Of a stretch of 64,000 bases of DNA, positions 43,250 through 52,689 are shown one piece after another. Origin of the DNA: Paludibaculum fermentans (lineage in GTDB: Bacteria; Acidobacteriota; Terriglobia; Bryobacterales; Bryobacteraceae); NCBI RefSeq assembly GCF_015277775.1, contig NZ_CP063849.1, positions 5,285,501 through 5,349,500 of the forward strand, given 5' to 3'. The notes below the pieces were generated by a model that saw nothing but the letters and a program-made list of their open reading frames with translations, searched no databases and was not told the origin of the DNA. Within the stretch, counting starts at the first letter, position 1, and every line of letters begins with the position of its first letter. The position numbers were made by a program, and so were the translations under genes.

Positions 43250-44440
43250 TCACTTGCCCAGGGTCTGCCGCGCCATTCCCACCACCGCGTTCACAAAGAT
43301 CGAACCTAACGCTGTTGGAATCATGATCTTCCAGCCGATATTCATCAGCTGGTCGTAGCGGTAGCGCGGGAAGGTGCCGCGCAGCCAGATGAACAGGTAG
43401 AGCACCATGAACAGCTTGAGCGCCCACCAGAAAACGGGCGCCGAAGGAGCGTTCACGGCCGGGACCATAAAGAGCGCGGCCACCCCCAGGAAGGCGACGC
43501 CAAGTCCTGCCATGCCAATGGTATAGCCCTGGATAGGCTGGCGGCGGGAGAGATACAGGCAGCCGAGCCCGGTACCGCCGAAGACCAACAGTGGCATTCC
43601 GTAGTTCATGGGGACCGCCAGCCAGGAGACACTGGGGAACGGCCGCAGCCAGCCGCCCCAGAACAGGGTCACCAGAACGCTGCCGACGGCGAACATGTTG
43701 ATGTACTCCGAGAGCATGTAGATGCCCCAGCGGAAGCCGCTGTACTCGGTGTGATAGCCGGCCACCAGTTCGGATTCTGCTTCCGGCAGGTCAAACGGGG
43801 CCCGGTTCGTTTCGGCGACCGAGCTAATGAAGTAAATTACCATCGGCACGAGCATCAGGCCGTAGTTGTCGAAGGCGAACCAGACGCCCTGCGCCTGCTG
43901 CGCCCGCACGATGCCCGTCAGCGAAAGGGTACCCGCGCACATCACGCCGCTCATCAGCGCCAGGCCGAGGGCCACTTCGTAGCTCACCAGCTGTGCAGCC
44001 GAGCGGAGCCCGCCCAGCAGCGAGTAGTGCGAGTTGGAAGACCACCCACCAAGGATCAGGCCTAGGATGCCGACGGCCGACATGGCCGAAATCACCAGCA
44101 GGCCTACGTTCACATCGGCTACTTTGATGGTGTCTGAGAACGGAACCACCGTGAGACAGGTAGCGCCGGTAAAGAAGCTGATCGCCGGAGCGAAACGGAA
44201 GATCCACTGATTGGCGTCCTTGGGGACGATGTCTTCCTTCAGCAGCAGTTTGACGGCATCGGCCAGGGTTTGCAGGACGCCATTCGGACCCACGCGCATC
44301 GGGCCCAGCCGCGCCTGCATGTCGGCCAGCACCTTGCGCTCCAACAGAACGGTAAACGCCACGGCCAACGGAGCCAACGCGATGATGATAATCCCTGTAA
44401 CTAGCGGGATGAACCAGGGTTGTGTGAAAACGGTGCTCAT
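43250..44440 (-). CDS. nuoH: NADH-quinone oxidoreductase subunit H (cluster 2)
   Basis: This is the second NuoH in the window, 396 residues. It shows ERKVLADMQARLGPMRVGPNGVLQ and VAETNRAPFDLPEAESELVAGYHTEYSGFRWG, the quinone-channel signatures of the family. The ATG at 44440 is used; the open frame extends upstream into the nuoN end without family similarity. It is the last nuo gene of cluster 2, behind nuoN, a position unlike the common order in which nuoH follows nuoG or nuoD. Confidence 0.95.
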   Translation of the reverse strand: MSTVFTQPWFIPLVTGIIIIALAPLAVAFTVLLERKVLADMQARLGPMRVGPNGVLQTLADAVKLLLKEDIVPKDANQWIFRFAPAISFFTGATCLTVVPFSDTIKVADVNVGLLVISAMSAVGILGLILGGWSSNSHYSLLGGLRSAAQLVSYEVALGLALMSGVMCAGTLSLTGIVRAQQAQGVWFAFDNYGLMLVPMVIYFISSVAETNRAPFDLPEAESELVAGYHTEYSGFRWGIYMLSEYINMFAVGSVLVTLFWGGWLRPFPSVSWLAVPMNYGMPLLVFGGTGLGCLYLSRRQPIQGYTIGMAGLGVAFLGVAALFMVPAVNAPSAPVFWWALKLFMVLYLFIWLRGTFPRYRYDQLMNIGWKIMIPTALGSIFVNAVVGMARQTLGK

Positions 44441-44453
44441 CGAATAGGGCCTC

Positions 44454-45923
44454 TCATCGTTGGAAACTCTGCTGCGCCAGGCGGACAAACGGTTCCGGGT
44501 AGACGCCGATCACGAGGGTCATCACGCCGGTCACCACCAGGGCAACCTGCATGCCGAAACTGGTGCTCAGCGCGGGCGTCTCTTCCTCCTCCGTCTCGAT
44601 GAACATCGCCTTCACCATCCGCATGTAGTAGTAGATGGCGACAGCAGCATACAGACAGCCGAGGACGGCCAGCACATAGTGGCCGGTCTCGATCAGGGAC
44701 AGGAAGATGAAGTACTTACCGAAGAATCCGGCCGTGGGCGGAATGCCGGCCAGCGACAGCAGGAAGATCAGCATCCACAGCGCGTGTCCGGGCGACTTCT
44801 TCATCAGGCCGCGCAGATCGTTGATGTCTTCTCCAGCCAAGCCCTTACGGGTAAGGGAGGTGAGCACCAGGAACGCCCCCAGGTTCATGAAGGTATAGAC
44901 CAGCAGGTAGATCAGAACGCCCTTGTAGCCCGTGTTGTTGCCAGCGATCACGCCCAGCAGGATGTAGCCGGCATGATTGACTGAACTGTAGGCCAGCAGG
45001 CGCTTGGTATTGGTTTGTGTAATCGCCGCCAGGTTGCCGATGGTCATCGAGAGTACGGCGGCCGCGATCAACAGCGGTTCCCAGGTGGCGCGGGCCGAAC
45101 CAAGGGTACTGGCGAACAACCGCATCAGCAGGGCAAACGAGGCGGCTTTGGAACCAACGGCCAGGAAGGCGGTGATCGTTGTCGGCGCGCCTTCGTAAAC
45201 GTCAGGCACCCACATGTGGAACGGAGCACCGCCGATCTTGAACAACAGGCCAACCGTCGTTGTCGCGATGGCCAGGAACAGGATCGTGTCGGAATGACTG
45301 CGGGTCGCCACAGCCTTGGCGATGTCGTTGAGCTGGGTGGAACCGGCGATTCCGTACAGAATCGAGAAGCCGTAAGCCAGGAACCCTGACGAGAGTCCGC
45401 CCAGCAGCAGGTACTTCAGGGCTGCTTCGTTGGAGCGCTGCTCGGCTCGCAGGAAACCGACCAGCACATAGAACGAAACGGCCATCGTTTCCAGGCCGAC
45501 AAAGATGGTGACCAGTTCATTGCCGCTGGCCAGGAAGAACATGCCGCACTGGGCCAGCATCAGGATGCCGTAGTATTCGCCGTGATGCTCGTCGCGCACT
45601 TCGAGGTAGCGGTAAGAGATCAGCCCCACGATCAATGTCGTGATCAGGAAGATCCAGTGAAAGAACAGCGCGAAATGGTCAACTACGACCGCGCCATGAA
45701 AGGCCGAAATCTCACCGCCGTTGATCGCCAGGGCCATACCCTGCCGCCAGAAGGCCCAACCCGCGAACGCTTCGCCCAGGCCGAGAAAGATCAGCAGATA
45801 CTTGCGCTGATGCGCTTCCGGGAAAACCCAGAAGTCGAACAGCAGCGTGGCACAACCAAACAGCGCCAGCAGAAGAACCGGCAGCAGCACGAAGTGGTCG
45901 AGCGAGGTGTAGTACACGCTCAT
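44454..45923 (-). CDS. nuoN: NADH-quinone oxidoreductase subunit N (cluster 2)
   Basis: This is an antiporter-like proton-pumping subunit of complex I, 489 residues with about 14 hydrophobic helices. Family signatures include the LMLAQCGMFFLASGNELVTIFVGLETMAVSFYVLVGFLR region and the KIGGAPFHMWVPDVYEGAPTTITAFLAVGSKAASF segment, which carries the conserved lysine. Its ATG overlaps the nuoM stop by four bases, indicating coupled translation. Confidence 0.95.
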   Translation of the reverse strand: MSVYYTSLDHFVLLPVLLLALFGCATLLFDFWVFPEAHQRKYLLIFLGLGEAFAGWAFWRQGMALAINGGEISAFHGAVVVDHFALFFHWIFLITTLIVGLISYRYLEVRDEHHGEYYGILMLAQCGMFFLASGNELVTIFVGLETMAVSFYVLVGFLRAEQRSNEAALKYLLLGGLSSGFLAYGFSILYGIAGSTQLNDIAKAVATRSHSDTILFLAIATTTVGLLFKIGGAPFHMWVPDVYEGAPTTITAFLAVGSKAASFALLMRLFASTLGSARATWEPLLIAAAVLSMTIGNLAAITQTNTKRLLAYSSVNHAGYILLGVIAGNNTGYKGVLIYLLVYTFMNLGAFLVLTSLTRKGLAGEDINDLRGLMKKSPGHALWMLIFLLSLAGIPPTAGFFGKYFIFLSLIETGHYVLAVLGCLYAAVAIYYYMRMVKAMFIETEEEETPALSTSFGMQVALVVTGVMTLVIGVYPEPFVRLAQQSFQR

Positions 45924-47461
45924 CGGGAGGCAACCTCCGGAGTGGGGGTGGTAGGCACAGCAGCGGCGTTGGCCGTGTCATGCACGCGATGCACGATCTG
46001 CGCTACCGGCTTTTCCAGGATGTCGAAATACGGCTTAGGGTACACGCCGATGGAGATGGCCCAGATGATCAGCGGGATGAAAACCGCCCACTCGCGCCAC
46101 TTCAGGTCCGGCAAACCCTTGTTCTTCTCGTTCGTGACCTCGCCCAGCATGGTGCGCTGGTAGAGCCAGAGCAGGTAGGCAGCGCCAAAGATCACGCCGA
46201 GCACAGCGAACGCGGCCCAAACGTGGTTGGCGTCGAACGCGCCTTGCAGGATGGTGAATTCCCCAACGAACCCATTTAACAGCGGCAGCCCGGCGCTGCT
46301 CAGCATGGCGATGGCGAAGACGATGGCGTAGTTGGGCATGATGTGCGCCAAACCGCCGTACTCCTTGATCTCTCGCGTATGTCGGCGTTCGTAGATCACA
46401 CCCACCACAAGGAACAACATGCCGGTCGAAATACCGTGGTTGATCTGCTGGATGATCGACCCGGTGATGCCGCTCTGGTTCAGGGCGAAGATCCCCAGGG
46501 TGCAGAAACCCAGGTGGCTGACAGAAGAGTAGGCCACTAGCTTCTTCCAGTCCTGTTGCATCAGGCTGACCAGGGCTCCGTAGAGAATACCGATGATCGA
46601 CAGGACCGCTACGATCGTGACGATCGTGTGATCCGAGCTGGCCTTGGGCAGCAGTGGCAGCGAAAACCGGATGAATCCGTACGTTCCCATTTTCAGGAGC
46701 ACCGCGGCCAGGATCACCGAGCCGGCGGTGGGCGCCTCCGTATGGGCGTCCGGCAACCACGTATGGAACGGGAACATCGGCACCTTGATGGCGAAGCCCA
46801 CGAAGAAGGCCCAGAAGACCCACTGCTGGGTGGCCAGCGGCAGGTTGATCTTCATCAGTTCCGCGATCTCAAACGTGTAGCGGCCGAACTGGGCAAAGTA
46901 GTTGAAGTAGAGCAGCAGGATGCCCAGCAGCATCAGGACGCCGCCGGTCAAGGTGTACAGGAAGAACTTGATGGCCGCGTACAGCTTCCTGGGGCCGCCC
47001 CACACGCCGATGATGAAGTACATCGGGACCAAGACCATCTCCCAAAAGACGTAGAACAGCAGGAAGTCCATCGAGATGAAGACACCCAGCATGCCGGTCT
47101 GCTGGAGCAGGAACATCGAGTAGTATTCCTTCTCCCTGTCCTTGATGGCGTCCCACGAGGAGAAGATGGCCAGGAAGCCCATGATCGTCGTCAGCATCAC
47201 CATCAGCACGCTGATGCCGTCGACGCCGATCAGATACTGCACACCGAGCGACGGAATCCACTCCGCGCGTTCGACGAACTGGTAACCGCCATTGGAACGG
47301 TCGAAGCCAATAATCAGCGGCAGCGAGACCAGAAAGCCGATGGCCGCCGTGATGTTGGCCCAAAGCCGGATGAACGTCTTCTGCGACTTGGGGATGAACA
47401 GCAGAAGGAAGAGTCCGGCCAGCGGCGTGAACAGGATGACCGAGAGTAGGTGTCCTTGCAT
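45920..47461 (-). CDS. nuoM: NADH-quinone oxidoreductase subunit M (cluster 2)
   Basis: This is an antiporter-like subunit of 513 residues. Conserved parts include VGVDGISVLMVMLTTIMG-type sequence (here IGVDGISVLMVMLTTIMGFLAIFSSWD), FWEMVLVPMYFIIGVWGG with the essential glutamate, and KVPMFPFHTWLPDAHTEAPTAGSVILAAVLLKMGTYG. It is located between nuoL (15-base gap) and nuoN (4-base overlap). The C-terminal tail is Ala/Thr/Pro-rich. Confidence 0.96.
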   Translation of the reverse strand: MQGHLLSVILFTPLAGLFLLLFIPKSQKTFIRLWANITAAIGFLVSLPLIIGFDRSNGGYQFVERAEWIPSLGVQYLIGVDGISVLMVMLTTIMGFLAIFSSWDAIKDREKEYYSMFLLQQTGMLGVFISMDFLLFYVFWEMVLVPMYFIIGVWGGPRKLYAAIKFFLYTLTGGVLMLLGILLLYFNYFAQFGRYTFEIAELMKINLPLATQQWVFWAFFVGFAIKVPMFPFHTWLPDAHTEAPTAGSVILAAVLLKMGTYGFIRFSLPLLPKASSDHTIVTIVAVLSIIGILYGALVSLMQQDWKKLVAYSSVSHLGFCTLGIFALNQSGITGSIIQQINHGISTGMLFLVVGVIYERRHTREIKEYGGLAHIMPNYAIVFAIAMLSSAGLPLLNGFVGEFTILQGAFDANHVWAAFAVLGVIFGAAYLLWLYQRTMLGEVTNEKNKGLPDLKWREWAVFIPLIIWAISIGVYPKPYFDILEKPVAQIVHRVHDTANAAAVPTTPTPEVASR

Positions 47462-47476
47462 ATCTCAATAGCTCCG

Positions 47477-49507
47477 CTAGCGAACCCACCAGAAGTATCC
47501 GAACATGGCGAAGACTCCGGCGATGAAGACGAGTGCGTACGACTGGAGGAAGCCGGTCTGGAAAAATCGCACCGGGAACGACAGCGCCCGGACGGTGTAG
47601 GCGCTCAAGTTGACGAGCCCGTCAACGATCCAGGTGTCGTACCACATGGAGATGCGCGAGACCATCTTGGTCAGCCAAGCCGTGCCGTTGACACCGCCAT
47701 CGACCACGGTCCGGTCAAAGGCGCCCATCAGCGAACCGCCGCGCATCGACAACCCGCGGACGAAGAGGAAATCGTAGATCTCGTCCACATACCACTTGTT
47801 GTACAGAATGGGGTGCAGCGCGCCGCCGGTCGGCCGGTCGGATTCCTTCATTTTCAAGTAGATGTGGCGAGCCAGGAAGATGCCGGAGAGCGCCGCGCCA
47901 ATCGACAGGCCCATCAGGATCCACTCCATGCTGGTGTCGTGGTGCTCAGCTTCGTGCTCAGCCACCTTCTTGCCGGTTTCGAACACCGGCGCCAGCCAAA
48001 GTTCCAGCCCTTGGAAGAAGCCGTTTTCCCCGAAGACCTTCGGCATGCCGATCCAGCCGGCGCCGATGGACCCGGCGGCCAGAACCATGAGCGGGATGGT
48101 CATCGACTTGGGCGACTCGTGGATGTGGTGCTTCGTGTGTTCGTCCATGCGGCCTTCGCCGTAGAAGGTCATGAACATGAGCCGCCACATGTAGAACGCG
48201 GTCATGAGCGCGGTGCAGAAGCCCACGGCCCACAATACTTTGGAGCCGAGCGGGGACGACCACGTCTGCCACAGGATCTCGTCTTTCGAGAAGAACCCGG
48301 CCAGCCCTGGGATGCCCGCAATGGCCAGCGAGGCGATGAACATTGTCGTGAACGTGATGGGAATCTTGTTTCGCAGGCCGCCCATCTTGCGCATGTCCTG
48401 CTCGCCGCTCATGGCATGGATCACTGATCCGGCGCCGAGGAAGAGCAGGGCCTTGAAGAAGGCGTGCGTGTAAAGGTGGAAGACACCTACCCAGTAGGCG
48501 CCGACGCCTACCGCAACAAACATATACCCAAGCTGGGAAACCGTGGAGTAGGCCAGGACGCGCTTGATGTCGTTCTGCACCAGGCCGATGGAGGCGGCGA
48601 AGATGGCCGTAGCGGCGCCGACCGCCGCCACGATGTGGGAGGTCTCGGGCGTCAGCGCGAACAGCGCATTGGACCGGGCGCACATGTAGACACCAGCAGT
48701 GACCATGGTGGCGGCGTGGATTAGCGCGCTAACCGGTGTGGGGCCTTCCATGGCATCCGGAAGCCAAACATACAGCGGGATTTGTGCGCTCTTGCCCGTG
48801 GCGCCGACGAAGAGCAGCAGGGCCGTCAGGCTCAGCACCCCAAAGAAACCAACCTCGGGAGCGAACCGCGCGGACCGCAGTGCTTCGTTCACGTCGACGA
48901 AGGTGAGCGAGCCGGTGAGCTGGAACAGGAAGAACATGCCCAGAATGAAGCCGGCATCGCCGATCCGGTTGACAATAAAGGCCTTCTTCCCTGCGTCGCC
49001 AGCGCTCTTCTTATTGAAGTAGAAGCCGATCAGCAGGTAGCTGCAAAGGCCCACACCCTCCCAGCCGACGAACAGCAGCGGGTAGTTGTTGGCCAGAACC
49101 AGCGTCAGCATGAAGAAGACGAACAGATTGAGGTATCCGAAAAAGCGATAGAAACCGCCGTGCCGGGGCCCGTGCTCATGGGCCATGTAACCGGTGGCGT
49201 ACACATGGATCAGGAAGCCGATGCCGGTGACGACCAAGATCATGACGCTCGACAGCGGGTCCAGCATGTAGCCCATGTCCGCATGGAGTAAGGGGAGCCA
49301 CTGGAACAGGATGACCTGGTGTACTTTCTCGGGCAGCGAGGCCAGTTGGATCACCGCACCGAGAGACAGTAAGAACGAAAGCAGGACCGCTCCGGGACTG
49401 ATAATCCGGACGGCGGCCTTGGGCAGACTGCGGCCAAAGAACAGCATGATCGCCGCGCCGCAGAGCGGCAGGATGGGGATCAGCCAGATGAGATCGAGGA
49501 AGTTCAT
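47477..49507 (-). CDS. nuoL: NADH-quinone oxidoreductase subunit L (cluster 2)
   Basis: This is the distal proton-pumping subunit, 676 residues from the ATG at 49507 (GGAGGAG lies upstream). It shows VGWEGVGLCSYLLIGFYF, KSAQIPLYVWLPDAMEGPTPVSALIHAATMVTAGVYMCAR and the C-terminal lateral helix region expected for NuoL. A short extra N-terminal stretch in the frame is not needed. It follows nuoK by 14 bases. Confidence 0.96.
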   Translation of the reverse strand: MNFLDLIWLIPILPLCGAAIMLFFGRSLPKAAVRIISPGAVLLSFLLSLGAVIQLASLPEKVHQVILFQWLPLLHADMGYMLDPLSSVMILVVTGIGFLIHVYATGYMAHEHGPRHGGFYRFFGYLNLFVFFMLTLVLANNYPLLFVGWEGVGLCSYLLIGFYFNKKSAGDAGKKAFIVNRIGDAGFILGMFFLFQLTGSLTFVDVNEALRSARFAPEVGFFGVLSLTALLLFVGATGKSAQIPLYVWLPDAMEGPTPVSALIHAATMVTAGVYMCARSNALFALTPETSHIVAAVGAATAIFAASIGLVQNDIKRVLAYSTVSQLGYMFVAVGVGAYWVGVFHLYTHAFFKALLFLGAGSVIHAMSGEQDMRKMGGLRNKIPITFTTMFIASLAIAGIPGLAGFFSKDEILWQTWSSPLGSKVLWAVGFCTALMTAFYMWRLMFMTFYGEGRMDEHTKHHIHESPKSMTIPLMVLAAGSIGAGWIGMPKVFGENGFFQGLELWLAPVFETGKKVAEHEAEHHDTSMEWILMGLSIGAALSGIFLARHIYLKMKESDRPTGGALHPILYNKWYVDEIYDFLFVRGLSMRGGSLMGAFDRTVVDGGVNGTAWLTKMVSRISMWYDTWIVDGLVNLSAYTVRALSFPVRFFQTGFLQSYALVFIAGVFAMFGYFWWVR

Positions 49508-49521
49508 CGTGCCGGCTCCTC

Positions 49522-49833
49522 CTACCACTTCAACAGGTCGATTTCGTCGACCAGGACCGTTTCCTTGTTACGGAAGACGGCGATCAGGATTCCAAGGCCA
49601 ACCGCGGCTTCCGCCACGGCAACAGTGATGATAAAGATGGCAAAAACCTGGCCGTTGAGCTGTTGCAGATGTTTGCCGAAGGCGACCAGATTGATGTTGA
49701 CCGCATTCAGGATCAACTCCAGGGACATCATGACGACCACAGCATTGCGGCGCAGCAGGATTCCCACGGTGCCGATGAGCAGCAACGCGGCGCTCAGGAC
49801 GAGATAGTGTTCCGTGGTGATGGGGTGCAGCAT
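49522..49833 (-). CDS. nuoK: NADH-quinone oxidoreductase subunit K (cluster 2)
   Basis: This 103-residue three-helix membrane subunit shows MLHPITTEHYLVLSAALLLIGTVGILLRRNAVVVMMSLELILNAVNINLVAFG, which carries the two conserved membrane glutamates of the family. Its start lies 3 bases after the nuoJ stop. Confidence 0.95.
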   Translation of the reverse strand: MLHPITTEHYLVLSAALLLIGTVGILLRRNAVVVMMSLELILNAVNINLVAFGKHLQQLNGQVFAIFIITVAVAEAAVGLGILIAVFRNKETVLVDEIDLLKW

Positions 49834-49836
49834 GGG

Positions 49837-50343
49837 TCAGATCCTCTTTTTCGCCATGATGACGCTGCCTACGACCGCCACCAGCAGCAGGATGGAGGCC
49901 AGTTCGAAGGGCACCAGATACTGTTTGAAGAGCACGTCGGAGAGCGCTTCGACGTTGCCAGCGGAGGGAAGTTCCGGCGCCGACTGGCCCAGGTGCATGC
50001 TGCCCGAACCCTGGCGCAGGAACCAGGTGATCAGGGCACCTGAGCCCACGACACAGACCACAGCGGCAATCCAATGGCGGTGGAACTGCCGTTCCCGTGC
50101 GGCGGCGTCCAGATTCACCAGCATGATGACGAAAAGGAAGAGGACCATGATGCCGCCGATGTAGAGCACAATCTGGACGGCGAACAGGAACTCGGCTTTC
50201 TGCAGCAGGTAAAGCCCGGCGACACCGGCCAGCGACCCAATCAGCGCGAGGGCGCAATGGATGGCGTTGCGTAAGGTGACGGTGAGGATGGCGCCGATGA
50301 GGGTCAGCGCCGCGAACGCATAGAAAAATCCGGTTTCTAGCAT
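49837..50343 (-). CDS. nuoJ: NADH-quinone oxidoreductase subunit J (cluster 2)
   Basis: This 168-residue membrane subunit has five hydrophobic helices. The key segment is FLFAVQIVLYIGGIMVLFLFVIMLVNLD. I start it at the ATG at 50343 (MLETGFFYAF); a GTG six bases further upstream is also possible. Neither has a strong ribosome site. It lies between nuoI (48-base gap) and nuoK. Confidence 0.93.
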   Translation of the reverse strand: MLETGFFYAFAALTLIGAILTVTLRNAIHCALALIGSLAGVAGLYLLQKAEFLFAVQIVLYIGGIMVLFLFVIMLVNLDAAARERQFHRHWIAAVVCVVGSGALITWFLRQGSGSMHLGQSAPELPSAGNVEALSDVLFKQYLVPFELASILLLVAVVGSVIMAKKRI

Positions 50344-50391
50344 GGACACACGTCGGGTTTGAGAACCCGCTCCCTGTAAGTCATGGGGCGC

Positions 50392-50847
50392 TCAGAACTT
50401 GTACTTGGTAGGCTTGATGCCCTCTTCGAGGATCTGCCGGTCAAAGATCGCCCCTTCCCGCGAGTAACTCGCCAATTCAAAGTCCTGCGTCAATTCCAGA
50501 GCGTCTACCGGACAGGCATCTTCGCACAGGCCGCAGAACATGCAGCGCGAGGTGTCATAAGTGAAGTTAATGAGGTCTTTGCGCTTGGTCTCGGGGTTGC
50601 GTTCCCACCCGACAACAATCAGGTTCTCGGGGCAGGCCAAGGCGCAGAGGTCGCAGGCGATGCAGAGCGTCTGTCCGTTCTCGGGATTGATATTCAGGCG
50701 CGGAGCGCCGCGATAGCGCTCGGCGATCTTGGGGCGTTGGGCCGGATACTGCTCAGTGACGATGTTCTTCGGATTCTGGGTCCGGAAGGTCACCATCAGG
50801 CCCTGCACAAGGTCGACGAGAAAAATGGTTCTCAGAAGCTTACGCAT
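50392..50847 (-). CDS. nuoI: NADH-quinone oxidoreductase subunit I (cluster 2)
   Basis: NuoI carries the N6a and N6b [4Fe-4S] clusters that pass electrons to NuoB. The 151 residues contain both motifs: C62-x2-C65-x2-C68-x3-C72 (CIACDLCALACP) and C102-x2-C105-x2-C108-x3-C112 (CMFCGLCEDACP). It is the only nuoI in the window; cluster 1 has none between nuoH and its nuoJ-like gene. It follows nuoD by 22 bases. Confidence 0.96.
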   Translation of the reverse strand: MRKLLRTIFLVDLVQGLMVTFRTQNPKNIVTEQYPAQRPKIAERYRGAPRLNINPENGQTLCIACDLCALACPENLIVVGWERNPETKRKDLINFTYDTSRCMFCGLCEDACPVDALELTQDFELASYSREGAIFDRQILEEGIKPTKYKF

Positions 50848-50869
50848 GGTCGTTTAGATCCGCCGGGGG

Positions 50870-51979
50870 TTAGCGGTCCACCTCCCCAAGCACAATATCG
50901 ATGGTGCCGATGATGGCCACCAGGTCCGCTACCAGCGAACCGCGCGCCATCTTGTCGAGCGATTGAAGATTAACGAAGGACGGCGGCCGCACCCGGCAGC
51001 GGTAAGGCTGCGTGGAACCGTCGCTGACAATGTAATACCCGAGCTCGCCCTTGGGCGCTTCGATCGAGACGTAGGCCTCGCCCACCGGCGGCTTCAAGAC
51101 CTTGGGCACCTTGGCCATGATGGGGCCTGCCGGGATGTCGGCCACGGCCTGGCGCACAATGCGGACGCTTTGGCGCATCTCCTGCATTCTCACCATATAC
51201 CGGTCGTAAGTGTCGCCGTTTTCGCCCGTCGGAATGTCGAAATCGTACTTCTCGTAGCCGGAGTAAGGCAGTGCCTTGCGGATATCCCAGGCACATCCGG
51301 CGGCGCGGAGCATCGGGCCGGTCACACCGTACGCCTTGCAGTCTTCAGTGTTCAGGATGCCCACGCCGATCATACGCTCGCGCCAGATTCGGTTGCCGGT
51401 GAGCAATTCTTCGTACTCATCGATCTTCGGCAACATCATGTCGCAGAAGTCGTTTGTGTCCTTCTCGAAACCTTCGTACGTCTCATACTGCAGGCCACCG
51501 ATGCGGAAGGCGTGCGTCGTCAGGCGGGCGCCGCAGTACTTTTCGAAGATGTTGAGCGCATACTCGCGCTCACGCATGCAATAGAACAACGGAGTGATGG
51601 CGCCGATATCCAGGGCGTGCGTGCCCAGCCACAGCAGGTGGCTCGCAATGCGATTGAGTTCGGTGAGGACAACCCGGACGGCCTGCGCGCGCGGCGTGGC
51701 TTCGGCGTTCAGCAGTTTCTCGACCGCCAGGCAGTAACCTAATCCGTTGGAGATTGCCGCTACGTAGTCCATTCGGTCCACGTAGGGCGCAAACATGGTG
51801 TACGTGCGGTTTTCCGCGATCTTTTCGACGCCGCGGTGCAGGTACCCGATCACCGACTCCGTGCCCAGAACGCGCTCGCCGTCCAGTTTCACGATCACGC
51901 GCAACACGCCGTGCGTGGAGGGGTGCTGGGGCCCCATGTTCAGAACCAGTTCAGTGGAATCGAGGAATGTTCCCGCCAT
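50870..51979 (-). CDS. nuoD: NADH-quinone oxidoreductase subunit D (cluster 2)
   Basis: This is the second quinone-site subunit, 369 residues from the ATG at 51979, two bases after the nuoC stop. The [11 protein letters not shown] motif (His23) and DRMDY (Tyr72) keep the 49-residue spacing of the quinone-binding pair, so the pocket looks functional. The segment around the pocket differs from the cluster 1 copy, suggesting old divergence and not a recent duplication. It ends in the usual GEVDR. Confidence 0.96.
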   Translation of the reverse strand: MAGTFLDSTELVLNMGPQHPSTHGVLRVIVKLDGERVLGTESVIGYLHRGVEKIAENRTYTMFAPYVDRMDYVAAISNGLGYCLAVEKLLNAEATPRAQAVRVVLTELNRIASHLLWLGTHALDIGAITPLFYCMREREYALNIFEKYCGARLTTHAFRIGGLQYETYEGFEKDTNDFCDMMLPKIDEYEELLTGNRIWRERMIGVGILNTEDCKAYGVTGPMLRAAGCAWDIRKALPYSGYEKYDFDIPTGENGDTYDRYMVRMQEMRQSVRIVRQAVADIPAGPIMAKVPKVLKPPVGEAYVSIEAPKGELGYYIVSDGSTQPYRCRVRPPSFVNLQSLDKMARGSLVADLVAIIGTIDIVLGEVDR

Positions 51980-51981
51980 GG

Positions 51982-52689
51982 TTATTGTCCACTCTCGATC
52001 CCCAGGTTCTCCTGGACCCACTTCTGATCCATTTTGAGGATCCCGTTTTCCTTGCGCAGAGGGAAGGTCGACCACTCGTCCGGCAGCAGGATGCGCCGCA
52101 TGTTGGGATGACCGTCAAACTCGATGCCGAACATGTCGTAGACTTCGCGCTCGAGCCAATCCGCCGTAATATGCACCGTTGTCGCGGTCGCAACCCGTTC
52201 CCCATCCTTGAGCAGGACTTTGATGCGGATGCGCTCATTTCTCCGGAAGCTGTAGAGAACGTAGATGATGTCGAATTGCTCATCACGCTTCGGCCAGTGG
52301 ACTGCGGTAATGTCCACCAGGTAGTCGAAGCCGTGATTGTCCTTTAGCGACTGGAGGATAGGAATCACGGCAGCGGGCTTGGCTACCAGGAAGTTCTGGC
52401 CGAGATAACTCAGGAAAGCAGGAATCTGGTCGGAAAACTCAGCAGCCAAGACGGACGGTAACTCGCCTTCCCAAGGCGCGGTAACCATCACAGCCGGGGG
52501 CTTGGGCGCTGGCGGAACAGCCGGTTTCGCGGCGGCCGGCGGCTTGGGTGCGGCGGCAGCGGCAGGTTTCGGCGCCGCGGCCGGGGTTACCGGTGCGGCA
52601 TCGGAAGTTTGTGGAGCGGCGGCAGGCGTTTGAGCTGGCGGAACAGGCTCCGGCGCGGGGGCGCCTTCCGGCTTTAGGTCGTCAGGCAT
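51982..52689 (-). CDS. nuoC: NADH-quinone oxidoreductase subunit C with Ala/Pro-rich N-terminal extension (cluster 2)
   Basis: This is a 235-residue NuoC. The family core lies in residues 70-235 ([57 protein letters not shown]). In front of it is an extension of about 65 residues made almost only of Ala, Pro and Lys, like the mobile linkers of acyltransferases. The ATG at 52689 has AGGA seven bases before it and a good promoter upstream. The cluster 1 NuoC has no such extension. It is the first gene of cluster 2; nuoA and nuoB are not present upstream. Confidence 0.93.
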   Translation of the reverse strand: MPDDLKPEGAPAPEPVPPAQTPAAAPQTSDAAPVTPAAAPKPAAAAAPKPPAAAKPAVPPAPKPPAVMVTAPWEGELPSVLAAEFSDQIPAFLSYLGQNFLVAKPAAVIPILQSLKDNHGFDYLVDITAVHWPKRDEQFDIIYVLYSFRRNERIRIKVLLKDGERVATATTVHITADWLEREVYDMFGIEFDGHPNMRRILLPDEWSTFPLRKENGILKMDQKWVQENLGIESGQ

